From Taeniopygia guttata (lineage: Eukaryota > Chordata > Aves > Passeriformes > Estrildidae): a stretch of 64,000 nucleotides of DNA. The position numbers were made by a program, and so were the translations under genes. Below, in pieces: positions 15,869 through 37,093 of this stretch. Under the pieces are notes generated by a model. That model was not told where the DNA came from. It made no database searches and was given only the letters and a program-made list of their open reading frames with translations. The first letter of the stretch is position 1. Every line of letters begins with the position of its first letter. The stretch lies in the NCBI RefSeq assembly GCF_048771995.1, contig NC_133024.1, forward strand, positions 28,288,001-28,352,000, read 5' to 3'.

Positions 15869-18224
15869 GTGAGTCCCTCGCCCGCTCCCAGCCGCTCCCG
15901 CCCCGCTTGTCATTGTCGCCCACTCGCTGCATTCTTTCTCGGCTTGATTTTAGCTCTCCGGTCCGTCTGTCGGGATGGGGAGCGAGGCGGCGCGGAGGAG
16001 GGGGGGGAAACACCAAAGTTGGGGGGGGCAGGAGGGGCGAGAGTGCGATTAACCCCCGCGGCGCTGGGGAAGGGTCCCCGGCGGTCCCTGCCCCGGCGTG
16101 GATGCGGCGAGGGGCCGGGAAGGAGCCGGGACAGCGCCGCGGGGCACGGGGGCTCGGCGGGGCGGGGGTCCCGGCCGCGGCTGGGAGCGCTCCGGCATCG
16201 CCGGGGGGCGCTGCCCGCCCGGGGCTCGGCTGCGCTGGACGGCGGCGCGGCGCCTTCCCTCCGGAACGGGGGGCGGGGGTCGCGCGGGGCTCCGCGCCCG
16301 CCGCGGGGGTCCCGGGGTGGGGACGCCCCCCGCCGCGCGCCCGGCGTGACGTCAGCGCCCGCGGAGCCCCCCTTCCCTGCGGCGGGAAGTTCGGCGGGGG
16401 CAGGGGCGCGCGGGCCCGGGGGGCGCGGCGGGCGGGAGTTGCGAGTTTGCGGCCCGGCGCCGTGCGGGGAGGAGGGCGGCACGGCGCCGGAGGGGACCGG
16501 CTCCCGCCCAGCCTGCCTTCGGCGGGAGGGGGCTCGTATTGTCCCCGCTCCCCCAGGTGCGGCCGGGGAGCGGGCAGGAGGAGCTGGGAATAACGTTTCC
16601 ATCGGGGGCCGAGAAGAGTGTCGGCTCCCCCCGCCGTGGCTGCAGCGGACACGGGTGGGATTCACCGCTTACCCCTGCCCCCTCCCCTGGCACGCCGGGG
16701 TGGCCCTTGGGGACCGGGGCACTGGCGAGACCCCGTAGTGGGGTGGCTGGGTGGCATCGAGGTGGCGGCTGCGCTCCTCTTGAACCGGCCGAGATCCCTC
16801 GGTGTGTCCGGCTGGTTGTCCATTTGTTATTCAGGATTCCTGAAGAAGTGGCATCTGGGTTTCCCACATTGCCCTTTTGACTATGCCGTGGAGCCGATGG
16901 CTGCTCTGTCTTGCCGGCTTGAGCTGGCCGGTGGCCGGCTCGGCTGCTGTTGCCCAGCGAATTGCCGGCTGTATTTTGCCGAGTGGCCGCTGTGCTGTTG
17001 AAGTGGCAGCCATTTGGTCACCGTGGCATTACTTTGCACGCTGCCTTTGCTTGCCGTGGAGTTGTGCCTTGGTAGCTATTGTACATTCCCGAAGTTGCTT
17101 TCCAGATGGGCAGTGTCTTTCCTTGCGCTTGCCTCAGTGCGTGGCTGCCTTGAGTTCCGCAGCCGATTCCTCATTTGCCAGGATGGCTACTGTAAGAATT
17201 TGTAGGGCTTTTGTCTGCAGGGTCTGTTTTTTGCTGGGCTGTGCCTTAGGAAGCAGCATGTCCTTACCGAGCTCGGCACTCGAATCTGTTGTCATTATTT
17301 CTGGTTGTACTGGGTGAATTGCATAGGAGCCGCTATGCTTTTCAGCCTTAAAAAAGTGAGAAGAAAGTAGTGGGTCATTATCCTATGGGGTGTAGCAGGA
17401 GAGCGAAGGAGAAGTTGCAAATGCCATTCATTTTGTGTCCACCTGAGTGCTGGAGCACGGTTACACACCCTTCAGGTGTATGCTGCCTAAAGCTGCAGAG
17501 TTCAGCTTTGACTTCCCACTAGAGAATCCCACAGCTGTCTGAGTTGAAGGCTGGACTCCCTCACCTTCTAAGCCCGAGGGTGTTGTGAATCGCTGCTGTG
17601 CTGCACACACATTCCCAAGGGGCTGGAGCTCCACGGTCATTACCCATGGATGGGACACTTGTAGATGTGAATGATCGAATTGTTCATTTGGAATTATTTT
17701 CGTTCTCTTTTGCCCTGTTTCTTGGCCAAGTTGTTAATGTTATTTTGTGTCTGTCATTAGTGATGGCAACACCAATCATCTGTGTATTTCCCCAATTTCT
17801 TAGGAATGACCTGATCTTTCAAACCAGACTTTTTCAGTTATGGTTCATGATGGAGCTTTTCAAGCATAGCCAAAGAATGAACTTGTAGTACCATGGTTCT
17901 TGCTGGAAATTATAAAAAACCTCCAAACATTTGAAAATTAAATGTGCAGTGAATCTTAATGAACAAGATGAACAGGTTTAACCTGCTGCAGTGACCTGCC
18001 TTTACCTCTCTTCATATGCATTTACCTCCTCCCCTGGGTTTTGTACCCCTTGGATACCTCTGAAAGGTGCTTGCATTCTCACCTTTAGGTTTACCTGAAC
18101 AAAGAATGACGATGATGTTTCTTGTGGGTGTACATGTATTCCAAAATTATAATGATCATGTGAGGAACTATGATTCTATAGCATGGTGAGATTGCTGTAC
18201 TAAAAGCAGCCTGATCTGTATTGT

Positions 18225-18318
18225 TCTTCAAGAGGAGGAGGAGCATCTAGTCCAGTCAGACTAGATGATCATTGTAGATCCCTTCCAACTGAAATACTTC
18301 ATCCTGATTCTGTTTGTG
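18225..18318 (+). mobile_element. CR1 LINE 3'-end fragment
   Basis: The phrase gactagatgatcattgtag followed by cccttccaactgaaat is the typical 3' end of avian CR1. It is a short, 5'-truncated piece with no coding capacity, lying in ATN1 intron 1. Confidence 0.6.
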
Positions 18319-19895
18319 GGTGAAATGCATCAGGCAGGTTTTTCTCTTCCCAAAGTCCAGCCCCTGTCACTCCTTGCATGCCTTCCCATGAGCTCTCTCA
18401 TGTTCATCACTGATTTTCTTAGGGATGGAGCTGGAGTTGAGAGGACCAATCCATGTGGAATACAGAGCTGTGTAGGGAAGGTTTATTTATTTAAAAGGTC
18501 TGGAGTGTAATATGTTTGCAAATGCAATCTCTGGAATTGGTCTATGCATATGTTCAGCTGTGCCCCTCCTTAAATACCTACCTGAATATTTGTCCATCTT
18601 ATATTACTCCTCCTTGTATAATGCCTTTTCTTCTGAGAACCTGCTTTTCTCTTCTGTCCGGCTTAATCTTCCCCAGTTCATTTCTTTCTCCCAATCTCTT
18701 TGGGACAAATAAACTATTTTCTTGCCTTCATTGGATTTTCTGGTTTTCATTCTTCCTCCATTAGGAGATGCTTTGGAAGTATGACATATATTTCTTGTGC
18801 TTTATCTATCACTTTATGTCTTCCATCTGTTCTTCTTGAAGACTACATCTAGTGAAGTACAAAATAGTAGTGCTTTACAAACTTCTTAAAGGCTGAAGGA
18901 GAAGGCAGCACAAGTTCTGACTCTTCAAAAGTGAGGGCATCTCTGAAAAAGTTGTGCTCTTAACCAAGTGAGCACACCTAGGGTAGGTCAGTAATGACAG
19001 ATCACCTAGGTACATCATTAATGCCTGTGATTCCTGCTGGAGTCGGGTCACAGCGGATGGTCTACCATGAACATGAGCATGAGATGCTCCCTCTCAGTGC
19101 CTTCCCTGACCTACTGAGGCTCAGCACTGCCCAAGGCTTGTGTTGCCAGGCTGGCCAGGTGCATGTGCCACTGCTCTTTGTCATGTGGAGATGAGCACTG
19201 GAGAATCTTTCTGTCCTTCCAGTCACGTGTTGGGTGGTCGTGGGCCCACAGCCCATGTTGTCAGTGAGGTGTGTATGGAAAATGATGAAACAGAAGGGGA
19301 TATTTCCAGTTCAAGTGGCTTGAGCTTCACCTCCCTACCAGTCTGGTTGGCTGTTTGGGCTTCAAATGTTTGCAGACAAGGATTTGGCCATGTTTTAAGC
19401 TTAAGAGAAGTCAACTTTGTGAGGAAGTGATCCCTTCAGAAGCAGTGCCTAGCTTCCAGCTCTGATAATTCTCCTGCAGAAGTTTCTAACCTTCTGTTTT
19501 CTGTGTGTGTTGTGGCAGCAAACACTGATTTGTTGTTGTCTCTTCCTGTAAAAATATCAATGTTTGATTGATTGTTGTGGCAGTATTTTCACCTACAAAC
19601 CAAAGGCTAACTGCAATATCTTCTCCAGGCAATTTCAGCCAATGATGGTCTGTCTGGGCTTTGCTGAAGAAGGGGAGCTGGTTGCTCTCAATCTTACTTC
19701 ATGTCTCTTGCCCTGGTGACATTCTTCATCACAGAGAGTTTAGCTGGGAAATTTTAGTCTTGTATTTCCCTGCTGTACAATGCACTTGGTGATAGCCTGT
19801 TTCTTCCCCAAGGTCTCTCTGCGCTATAGATCACTTAAGTGAAGGTTGCATTTGAGCAACCTTCTTCTGTTTGGACAGTGAATTGGATTTACTAT

Positions 19896-20035
19896 ATGTG
19901 TGTATATATATATTTATGTGTGTGTATATCACAATATATATGATAGTTTGTATAATATAATATATCTTGTATAAAATATAATGTTACATAGTTATTAAAT
20001 TTTATATTGATATATATAGCAGAGTGTACTGGATA
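19896..20035. repeat. TA/TG-rich low-complexity tract
   Basis: About 140 bases dominated by alternating TA with TG blocks (tgtgtatatatat and tgtgtgtatatc). It is an imperfect dinucleotide repeat within ATN1 intron 1. Confidence 0.8.
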
Positions 20036-21185
20036 TAAAGTGTATCTACAGCACAGTATTTTGGATATACTGCTGGCTTTTTCTTTTAGGCAGTGCAACA
20101 GATGAAGTGATTTACCTCATAATTATTCAGAGTTTGCCAGACACATAAAGAGGGCCCACCCTCCATGAAGAATGGTTTATCCAGTCATGGTTATCCATCA
20201 GGCTTTCCTCATACGTTGCTAGACCATTGCTTTTAAAGTCCATTTTCACCCAGAGCTAGGTAGACCTCATCACCTTTTGGCCAAATTCTATGACTACTAA
20301 TGAGTTTAGTATTGAAAAACCTGTTCTCATCAACAGGCTGGTCTGTGCAGAAAATATTAAGAGCATTTATTTTACAATAAAATAAAACCCTTTAAAAATT
20401 TCAGTGATACACCAGATTCCTATGCAAGTTTTTCAAGTGATTGAGTTCTCCTGCTTTTCAAATTTTGCACTAGTTCTGTGTTGTATTTGTCTGATGTTAG
20501 ATAGATCCATTGGATATGGGGGTCTTTGTTGTGTGGGTTAAAGAGCTGTCAGAAATCTTCTTCCTTTGTAGTGCTCATAGGCCATCTTCAAGTCTTGTTT
20601 TAACATTTTCTCAAGCAAGCTATATTTATTCAGCTTAAGGTTATAAGGGGGAGGAGTTAATTGCATTTCTCAGTTTGTCAGCATCCTTTTTGGAGTACAC
20701 AGGTAAAAAATGGTGTGCACTACTCTCATAATTGCCTTACCAATCCTGTGTATAATCAGGTGAAAATCACCTCTCTTTTCCTGCTCCTGAAGAATATTCC
20801 TTTCTCTGTGCAGTGGTGGATTTCACTCATTCAAGAAAAGCCTTCTTAGAAGTATTTTCAGACTTCTGGGATGAGAGATGAAGGATGAGGGCAGGATCAT
20901 CCCACTTGGCCAGTCCTCGGCCAGTGGACCAAGGCGAAACTGTGGGATCCCAAGCCTAGGAGTGACTCGAAGTTTACCAGTGACTCACATCTGCTGTACT
21001 ACTGTTCCTCTGCCCATTTCCCTGGCCCTAGTTAGCTTCTTTTGTTCTGGATGTGTCTGTCCATCTTCATCCTGTTCACATGCTTGCCCTTGGCACAGGT
21101 GGCTCTTGTGATGTCTTTGCTGTCAGTCATGAATCCCTGGAAACAGAGAATCTAAAGGGTGTCCTTAGGGTCAGTGATTGCAAAG

Positions 21186-21790
21186 TCATAGAATCACTTA
21201 GGTAGGAAGAGACTCCCAGGATCACTGAGTTCATCCATTAATCTAATAATGTCATTTTCTAATCTTACCTAATCTAATCTAATCCAAACCAATCCAATCC
21301 TGTGCCATTTTCCTCTGATAGTCCTATAGCTTCCAGCTGTTTTCAGGACCTGCCATAGCCAGATATGGTTTCTAGCTATTCAGAAAGCACCAGTGATTCT
21401 CTCTTGAATGGAACTCTCAATTTTTCCCATCAAACACATAGAACCTTCTAGCATCCATGATGTCCTTTAATTGGAAATTCTGCAGCCATCTGTTTCAAGA
21501 ACTACTCTTTCTTTTTGGTTAGTTTTGAACATGTTTCTTTGTAGTGTTGTTTGATGGCCATCAAATTTGTACTGGAAAAGACAGTAAAAAAATTACTTCC
21601 TACCTAACCTCTAATTTTCATATATGGCTTAATGGTTCCCAGTCACATCCTCACTTGAATAACCTTTTCTCTGGACAGAGATGTCTAGCCCACACAGTTG
21701 TGCCTCTTCACTGCCTCTTCTAGTTCCTATGGAAGAAGCAGAATTGCACACACATTTCAAGATATGGGAAAGCCATAGGTTTGTGTGGGG
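21186..21790 (-). mobile_element. Decayed CR1 LINE 3' region
   Basis: It starts with tcatagaatcacttaggtag, the reverse complement of a CR1 tail. Further on it has an attacttcctacctaacct-like stretch and a gtgcctcttcactgcctctt stretch that suit reversed CR1 3' sequence. It is heavily diverged and its right boundary is approximate. Confidence 0.45.
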
Positions 21791-24700
21791 GCATAATGAT
21801 GTTCTCCTCAGGAAATTCTAGCATGCAGTTTACTTTCTCCATGGCTGCTGGATGCTGAGGTGCCATTTTCATGGATCTGCCTCTTATATCCAAAGGGTAT
21901 CACTCGTGAGTTGCACTGGTCAGCTCAGAGTCCAGATAGTCCCTCCAGCTAGCATCCTTTGAGTCTCTGGGCAACCACCCTTTGATGTCTCTGAGTAGTT
22001 TTCTTTGGATTCTTAGCAAAGGGACATCTGTGTATCAAAAGAGGGGTGTGAGGTATTAGAGCAGACCCTTGGCCCCTAACAGCTCCACAGGTAAGGTGTG
22101 CTCGGGTGTTGCAAATATGGAAGATGCTGCATGTCATAAAATAGTGAGTGTGGGGGGTGTGATGTGTCCTTCCTCTGGATCATGCATCTGTAGGCTCTGT
22201 CCCACTTGCAGAAGGTAGAGCCCAGTGTGGTTTCTTTTCCTGATCCACCACTGGGCTCTGCCAGCCTGTATCTCTGAGAGATCTGGAAGCCCTCCTCTAG
22301 GGAGACAGAATGATTCTTCTGGGATTTTTAAGTAAATCTGTTACATACTTAACAGTCATTTTACTGTGCCCTCAGGAATTGTTTTACGATTAACATAACC
22401 TTCTTTAGTACATCTAACCTTCATTTAGTGAATCAAACTTTATTTTAGGTTGCTTTTGCAAAAATTAATATCTTCTTCTATGCTGTAAATTAAGCTAGTG
22501 TTAAATGCATGAATGTTTTTATTATTTATTACCTTGCTTTAGCTCTGTTCTTTCACTCTGTTAACCAGAATTTTTTTTTCTCAGATACATTTTTACTTGA
22601 ATGGAGGTTCCAGAATTAGAATTTTCATACTCAAAATGACATTTTTGCTCGTCATGGTTGTGCAAAATTAAGAAAACAAAACATTAATATAGGCTTAATA
22701 AAATGTAAACTAGCTTTATCTCCTAAGACTGCCAGTGTTCTGCACAGTTATTTTTAGTATTCTTATTTGGCACCCTTTCCTGAAGTGTGAGCATTTTAAT
22801 TTTTATTTATTATTTTACTGCAGAGAAGGAGTACAGAGGTAACCTCACAAATGAATTTGTCAACAAGTACATATAAGAAGGATTGAAGCTGTTGCCTCAA
22901 GATGAGTCTCTTTTTTGCATATTTTGAAATCAGAAGAATCCAGTGAAATTTTAGTACACTGCCAATATGAAATCAGTGTCCTTATGGAAAATAACAGAAG
23001 TTGACAGCTGTCGCTATTTTCATACTGGATTTATATTATTTTGACCTCTTGAGCAGTAGTCACAGTTTGCACTTGTGTTGTAGGCATTTCTGCAGGAATC
23101 CTGGTCCTTGATTAAGTCACTTCCCTGCCTGAGCTCACAGCCCCTACATCCACCCAGTGTTGTAACTACTTTGTAGGAGACAGAAAAATGCCTTTGTTTG
23201 AAAACTACCTTTCATTTGTATACCTTCATATATTTATTCTTAACAAGATTTACTGAATGCAGAAGATTAGCCAGTCATGGCAGTATTCACACCAAAGATA
23301 ATATTAGCCACAAATTCTTGCCATCTTGGTATTCAATCATTTTGGCATCCTAAAACCTTTGCTCAAATCATTTTCCCTTTTACAGTAATGTCACGCTCCA
23401 AGTATGTATCAAAAGATGGCAACATGCAACCCGAACCCTGACCTGTTTTTTCATTGCTGTCCAACACTGGACACGGTGCCTTCCTTCCCTCTTTTTCTCC
23501 ATCATGCCCTATAGTAGAATGCCAGGGTTCAAGCAGGAAATCAGGTAATTAGCCATTGGGAAATGCTGTACTTCAGGTTATCTGATTGCAGTATTTGGTA
23601 CAAAACTTAATATTTTCAAGATCCTACACAATCGCTAAAACTTATTACATTTATGGAAATTTCCTCTTCATTTTACAAAATGAGGGAGATTGAGACAGGA
23701 GTTAAAAATATTTGGGACCATCATTCATTGGGCAGTCATAGATATATGCATACTGCTCTTCTTAGTGATCTTTACCCATCAAGAGGGATCCATCAGTTAG
23801 CATTCCAGCTTATTTTCAGGACACTTTTCAGCATCTGCAATGTGTTAGAAAGCAGCTGTGTTCATTTTGCCACCCTGGGTCCTCCCTCCAGTGCTAGTCC
23901 ATCCCTTTGTAGAAATTGGAAGAGAAAAAACAGGATGGGAACAGAGAGCTATTGAATTGCAGAGAACCAGACTCAATTTAATTCTCACATCTGACTTCTG
24001 AATCCCTGCTTTTGCATACCAAATATGTTGGATTTCACATAGGATTTTGGATGCGATTCCTACATTTCAGAAAATTACTTAAAGAGTAGTCACTGTGTAT
24101 TTTAAACAGTTCCCAAATGAAGAAGACAAGAGGTTTGCACTTAAGAACGTCTGTAGTTAGGCTAAAGCAGTCATTCCACTGACTCCTTACTCCAAACTTG
24201 CATGGACTAGCATCTAGTGGAAGCTGGCTTTGTCTACAATAAACAAACCAAAAAGGGGATAAGGTTAGCTCTTTTTCCTAAATGACACTGATGCTAGGAG
24301 CCTTCATCTCTCCCTTCTGCTGGCACTGGCACCCCAGAGAGAATTGCTGAAGTGTCAAAACCCTCCATGTCTTTGGCAGCATCTCCCTGTCTTCCTGGAC
24401 TCAATGGAAATGGGCTCCTGGCTGCTGGACACGTGCTGGGTGTAGCCCTGCCTGCAGCCCCAGCGTGTGCAGTGCTTTGGGCACACGAGTCGTTCGTCAT
24501 TTACGCTTCTGGCCAAACCCTCAAACACCACCCCAGAAACTTGGTTCCCATTTCCTCTGCTTCTGTCGCCGTCTAGGAAAGTTTATTTCCTCAAAGCCAC
24601 AGCCTAATGTGTAAAAATGCTCTCCTGAGCCAAGGACAAACATTCAGCCTGCTTTCGAAGAGGTAAAACCTGAGTGCTTCTCATTTGAGATGGACTTGTT

Positions 24701-27335
24701 TCCAGATGTTTACCTGGGAGAATTGCTCCATGTTGACAGCCTGTCAACATGTCCTTCAACAAAAGAGGAGCTGAACCTCATAAGCTTCTGGCTGCCGGTG
24801 CAGGACAGTCCAGGCTTTGGGAAAGAGCATTACTTGGAGCTGAGGAGGAGCAGGAGCGGGATCCATTTTGAATGCCACGTCGGGGATGCCTGTTGAGTGT
24901 GTGTTGCTCACAGGAGACTTCACCAGGGCTTGCAGGAGAATATGGAGGGGTTTGGGCAATAAGCCAAGCCAAGCTGGGTTGTCTGAAATGCAAACAGAAA
25001 GTAGCAATTCGCAATGCCTCATAACTCAGTTGAACCTGTAAAGGGCTTCACAGGGCCAGGGAAAGGTTAACCCTTCCACAGCAGGCCTGTCACGTCTCAC
25101 CTCCTAACCAAAACCATGGAGCCTTAAGAACCCTTCAGAGGCATTTGCAGGGATCTTCACTGATGGGAAGGGTTAGGTGTAACTTGCTAATTGCAAAGGC
25201 TCACACTGAAAGCTTTTTTTTCATACATGTTAAAATTAGAAGACAGATTTGTCATCCTCTCATCTGGCCATAACAGTTGCTATACCACTATACTAATAAT
25301 GTGTGCATCAATTCTCTTACATATTTTAGTAAAGTCTTCACTGTCTAAGTGACAGAAACTTCTGCCTCAGTCAGTGATTGATTATGTCTCTTGAAATACC
25401 ATTGTTTCTTACTGCATATTCAGTAGTTGGAATAAGTACGGAGTGGGTATCCCTTTCAAAAAGGGAAGTTTCAGTTTGTGGTTGGCTGAATGTTATTTCC
25501 CTGACTGACTTCTCTGGGAAGAGGATGGTAATTGTCATTCCAGGGTTGCTGGAAAGCTGAAGTGAGACCTGTGTGCTGCGTTATCACTCTGGCTTCTCTG
25601 CTGTGGAGGCGTGGGTGGTATCCCTGTGGAATGCAGGGAGCAGTGACATTGGTAGCGTGCTGTTGCTGCTGCTAATGTTTGCAGGTTTGCCACCATGGCA
25701 CGAGTCAAAGTTGAGTTAAATTAGAATCGCCTTCGGTATTACAAGCTTATGTTTCACATAGGAAATGTTGATTCTGGATGCTTATCTAGAGTAGCATCAG
25801 TGTAGCTGGCTGAATTAGCAACCAAAGGCCAAAGCGTGACAGAAATATGAGCCTGTAAAACAAGTCAGTGGGTGGGGATTGGGAGTGGGCTCTGCCTCCA
25901 TTAGGTCAGTTATAAACCATCATCAGCTATTTTCCTATTAAAGAAGAGGTCTCAGTTAATGAATTGATGTGTGTGGGAATTAATGCTGGATGAGTCCCCC
26001 TGGGGCTTTCGTGATGAAGGTCAAATAAAATATTAATGGAATTAAAACAAACAATCCCCTGATTTTCCTAAGTACCTTCCGGATGGGTTTCTGTAAGCAG
26101 TGGTCAGGGAAGATGTGGAACCCCAGGGGAGACAGGCCAGTGTCATTTTTCATGGTCAGGCAGATGAAGACAGTGGAAACTAGTGACCCTGGGGCCACAC
26201 AGGGCTGCACAGGAGGTCTGAGAGTTCTCCTGTTGGGTGCTTTTGCTCTGATCCCTGCTTTCAGCTCCCTTCTCAGAGAAATGGAAGTCCTCCAGATTGC
26301 TCCTGCACTGCTTGGCTGGAAGCTGATTTTTCCAGGTGTGGGATGGTCTTCGGGATTCCCAAATCCAAAGGCTTCTTATTCACAAAATTCGTCTGTGCTT
26401 CTAGATGAGACAATAAAACTCATTTTTTTCTGTTGGTGACTCTTCCACAGGACACATTCCCTTGTCTTTCAGACTGTCCGTTCCAGAGGCTGAGTATAGC
26501 AACTCAGATGACAGGCTTGGGGAGGATAAAGTCTTTTTGGTTATGTGTGTGCAGTGCAGAGCAGTGCAAAAGGTCTTTAGCTTGCTGGATTCAGTCAAGC
26601 TAACTTCAGGAGCAGTATCCCTGCATAATTTCCTCCAGTTCTCAGGCTAACACAAACATGGTACTTTCATACTCCAGAGTAGGAACTCTGTGATACTAAA
26701 GGGTGTTAAATATCTACAGTAAAATGCTTTTAGACATGGCACAGAGCTGTAAATTGTTCTGGGGGGATCTCAGAAATCATCCTGCTGCTGCAAAGCATAA
26801 GGATGTACTCTGCATCCCTGGCTATGGCTTGGTTTGGAATACTGAGAAACATCCAGTGTGTTGAGGAGGAGGAGACCCTGACAAGCACGCCAGGCTAAAC
26901 AGAGATGGTGATGGTGTTGTGCAAAAGCAAAGCTAAATCTGTTTTCTTGCACCTATTTGTGTACCTTGGGCATGGGACAGCCCAAGCAAGACTTGTCACA
27001 TTTTGTGCATAATGTCGTGGTTCATGTGGATGTGCTCTGGAGAGGGCAGGGCTGTACAGTGCCCTTCAGCAAAGGACACTTTGCTGAATGACAAATGACA
27101 CAGGGCTAGCAAATGGCAGCACATGGCCAGGTAAGGGTGGTGTAACTTTCTGCACTGACAAGTGCGAAGATGAGCTAACAAAATCAGAAAAATTGTAATT
27201 GGGAACATTTTAAAACACTTTCCAGTTAGTTTTTTTTCCCAAGGAAAGGAAAATACTAAAATTATTCCAGAAGATGGATAACATCCTGATAACCATTCCT
27301 TCTTGCATTCTCCAAAGCAGTGTTATTGGGCCCTG

Positions 27336-27600
27336 AATCATAGAATTAAATAATCAAAGAATGGCTTGGATTAAGAAGAGCCTTAAAGATTATCTACTGC
27401 CAACACCCCTGCCATGGACAGGGACATCTTCCACAAGACCAGGTTATTCAAAACCCCATCCAACTTGGCCTTGAACACTGCCAGGGCTGGGGGATCCATG
27501 AGGCAACCTGTTCCAATGCCTCACCCCCCTCAGAGTAAAGAGTTTCTTCCTAATATCTAATTTAAATCTGCCGTCCCTCAGTTTGAAGCCATTCAAAATG
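27336..27600 (-). mobile_element. CR1 LINE 3'-end fragment, reverse orientation
   Basis: This is clear reversed CR1: tgaatcatagaattaaataa at the left, then accccatccaacttggcctt, ggcaacctgttccaatgcct and gtttcttcctaatatctaat. It inserted about 230 bases before the ATN1 acceptor at 27,831. It is 5'-truncated and non-coding. Confidence 0.88.
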
Positions 27601-27941
27601 AATACCTCGCATCATGCACATATCACTCCTAGAAACTGGAAGTCAGATATGGCAGTGGGCAAATCTTTTCCCACACTGATAGGAGAGTTTATTGCATTCT
27701 TGGTAAACATACTTGAGTCTCTAAATAAGAAAACAATGATAATTTTGTCATATTTCTATAGCAAACCACAAAAGGATGTTCTGTAGTTCATTCAGTCTTT
27801 CCCCTCCCTCATCTGCTTGTCTGCTTTTCAGAATTCAGCGGGATCTTACTGCGTGGCTGGTGTGATTCCCCCTTCCAGAAGAACTGCCCATCTCCGTCTC
27901 CTCAGAAACAGCTGACGGGGGTTACAGAGTCATAAAAATTT

Positions 27942-35716
<7,775 letters not shown>

Positions 35717-36069
35717 ATGGACTTCTACTGTCAGTGTGACATCATCATGTCTTTCTCTCAAGAGAAGCAATCAATCAACCAAATCCTGGGGGAAGGGAAG
35801 CTGCAAAGTGACACATCCTGATCCCACCATGCAGTAGAGTACTAGAGAAGATGACAGAAAGTATGGGATGGCATCCTGGGAAAAGTGGAGGAGAGAAAAT
35901 GGGGAGGGACTGAAACACCACTAATGGACCTGAAGCGATTGGTACGTGATTTCAGCTGAGCTCTGAAGAGAAGAGAATCAGCATTGCACAGAGCTCAGAA
36001 AGACAAAGACTGACATGAATTCAGGGTGGCAGGAGCTCCATCCTTTGTTTTGGGGGAACAGTTGCATTA

Positions 36070-36075
36070 AATAAA
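36070..36075 (+). terminator. Possible proximal ATN1 polyadenylation signal (AATAAA)
   Basis: A canonical AATAAA lies 354 bases after the ATN1 stop. The downstream sequence to about 36,790 also looks like 3' UTR, so this may be an early alternative site. Confidence 0.45.
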
Positions 36076-36758
36076 AAGTGCAGAGCATTGCAGGACTTCA
36101 TGTACAGGATGCTCCTGCCTTTTCTGCTTCTGCAAGGAGGAGGTGCGGCCGAGAAATGACCGCAAACACAAAAGAGCCTTTTTTCGAGATGCCTCCTCAA
36201 CACCCCACCCCCCCTTTAGGTGTAAGATACTGCTTAGCGATACAGAAAAGCAACGTGGAACTTTTTCAGATTTAGCCAGAGCAGCTTCCCATTCTCCCGA
36301 CACCCCTTCAGATGCAAACAAAGCGTTCCAGGTCCCTTCCTGAGCAGCCTCTCCTGCCTGCGGAGAGTCCGGTCCCAGCCATCGGGGTGCAAAGCACCGC
36401 AGGACTGTTTGCAGGACGGTGGCTGTGCTTTCCTCAGCTGCCGGGAACGGGCACGGCCACGAGGTGCAAAGCACCAGCAGACTGTTTTGGAGGCTGCCAT
36501 CAGCACCGTGACCCCTCTGAGCCCCGTGGGGAGAGCTGGCATGGCCCAGCGGTTACACTGCGTCCTGGGACTGTCTGTAAAGATGGTGGCTGCCCCTTTC
36601 CCCTCACCCATCCTAATTGATGTACTTTAACTCATGCACATCCTATTAGACGTGGCAGTTTTATGTAGCAACTTGTGACTCCCTTGCCCCTGCGTGCGTG
36701 TTCTGATTTCACAGTTGTATCTCTCGATTGGTCCCCCATATATATATATATTTACTTA

Positions 36759-36766
36759 ACCATTAA
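36759..36766 (+). terminator. Likely distal ATN1 polyadenylation signal (ATTAAA)
   Basis: ATTAAA follows a TA-rich stretch (36,738-36,751) about 1.05 kb past the stop codon. It would end the 3' UTR well before the U7 promoter. The choice between this and the proximal site needs transcript ends. Confidence 0.45.
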
Positions 36767-37093
36767 AGGAGAAAACAACCAACAACCCAGCTATGGAAAA
36801 GAAAGAAAAACAACCACCCAAACGATGTTCCCCACGCACTCCCGAGCCCTGACACACATTCTAATAATTTATATATATATATAAATATATATATGAAGCT
36901 CTTAAAAAAGGAAAAAAAAAAGACAAAAAAACCCTTTCAGAAACGGGACTCTGGTGTGTTCATTTCTTTTCAGTGGGGCTAGAACGGGAAGGGCAGAAGC
37001 ACTCCCGGTGAAAACTGGGAGAGGCTGGAAGTGGGCACCGCCTCGGGAAAGGCTCGGGGGAGCCGCTGGGCAGGAGCCGTGCCACCGCGGGGA

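Larger units (their letters stand above)
14560..16800 (+). promoter_or_regulatory. ATN1: CpG island, probable ATN1 promoter
   Basis: About 2.2 kb of very GC- and CpG-rich DNA. It holds a perfect RFX-type X-box palindrome GTTGCCTGGCAAC at 15,086-15,098, a full CRE TGACGTCA at 16,347-16,354, and several ATGGC (YY1-like) motifs near 14,746-14,812. A 23-base G run (14,881-14,903) and a 25-base A run (15,757-15,781) interrupt it. Its distance from the first ATN1 coding exon suits the long first intron known for ATN1 in other vertebrates. The exact transcription start cannot be read from sequence. Confidence 0.65.
15869..27831 (+). other. ATN1: ATN1 intron 1 (inferred)
   Basis: About 12 kb without a recognisable gene. 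The first kilobase is still GC-rich. Bases 16,870-17,310 hold a degenerate TTGCCGGCT-like motif. From about 17.4 kb it becomes AT-rich unique sequence with a TA/TG-rich tract (19,896-20,035) and a few decayed CR1 pieces listed separately. Short open frames here show no similarity I recognise. Confidence 0.45.

Noticed and set aside
14433-16738. Several 200-390-codon open frames on both strands
   Set aside because: They lie in a CpG island with 70-80% G+C where stops are scarce. The translations are Arg/Gly/Pro/Ala-rich, low complexity and overlap each other.
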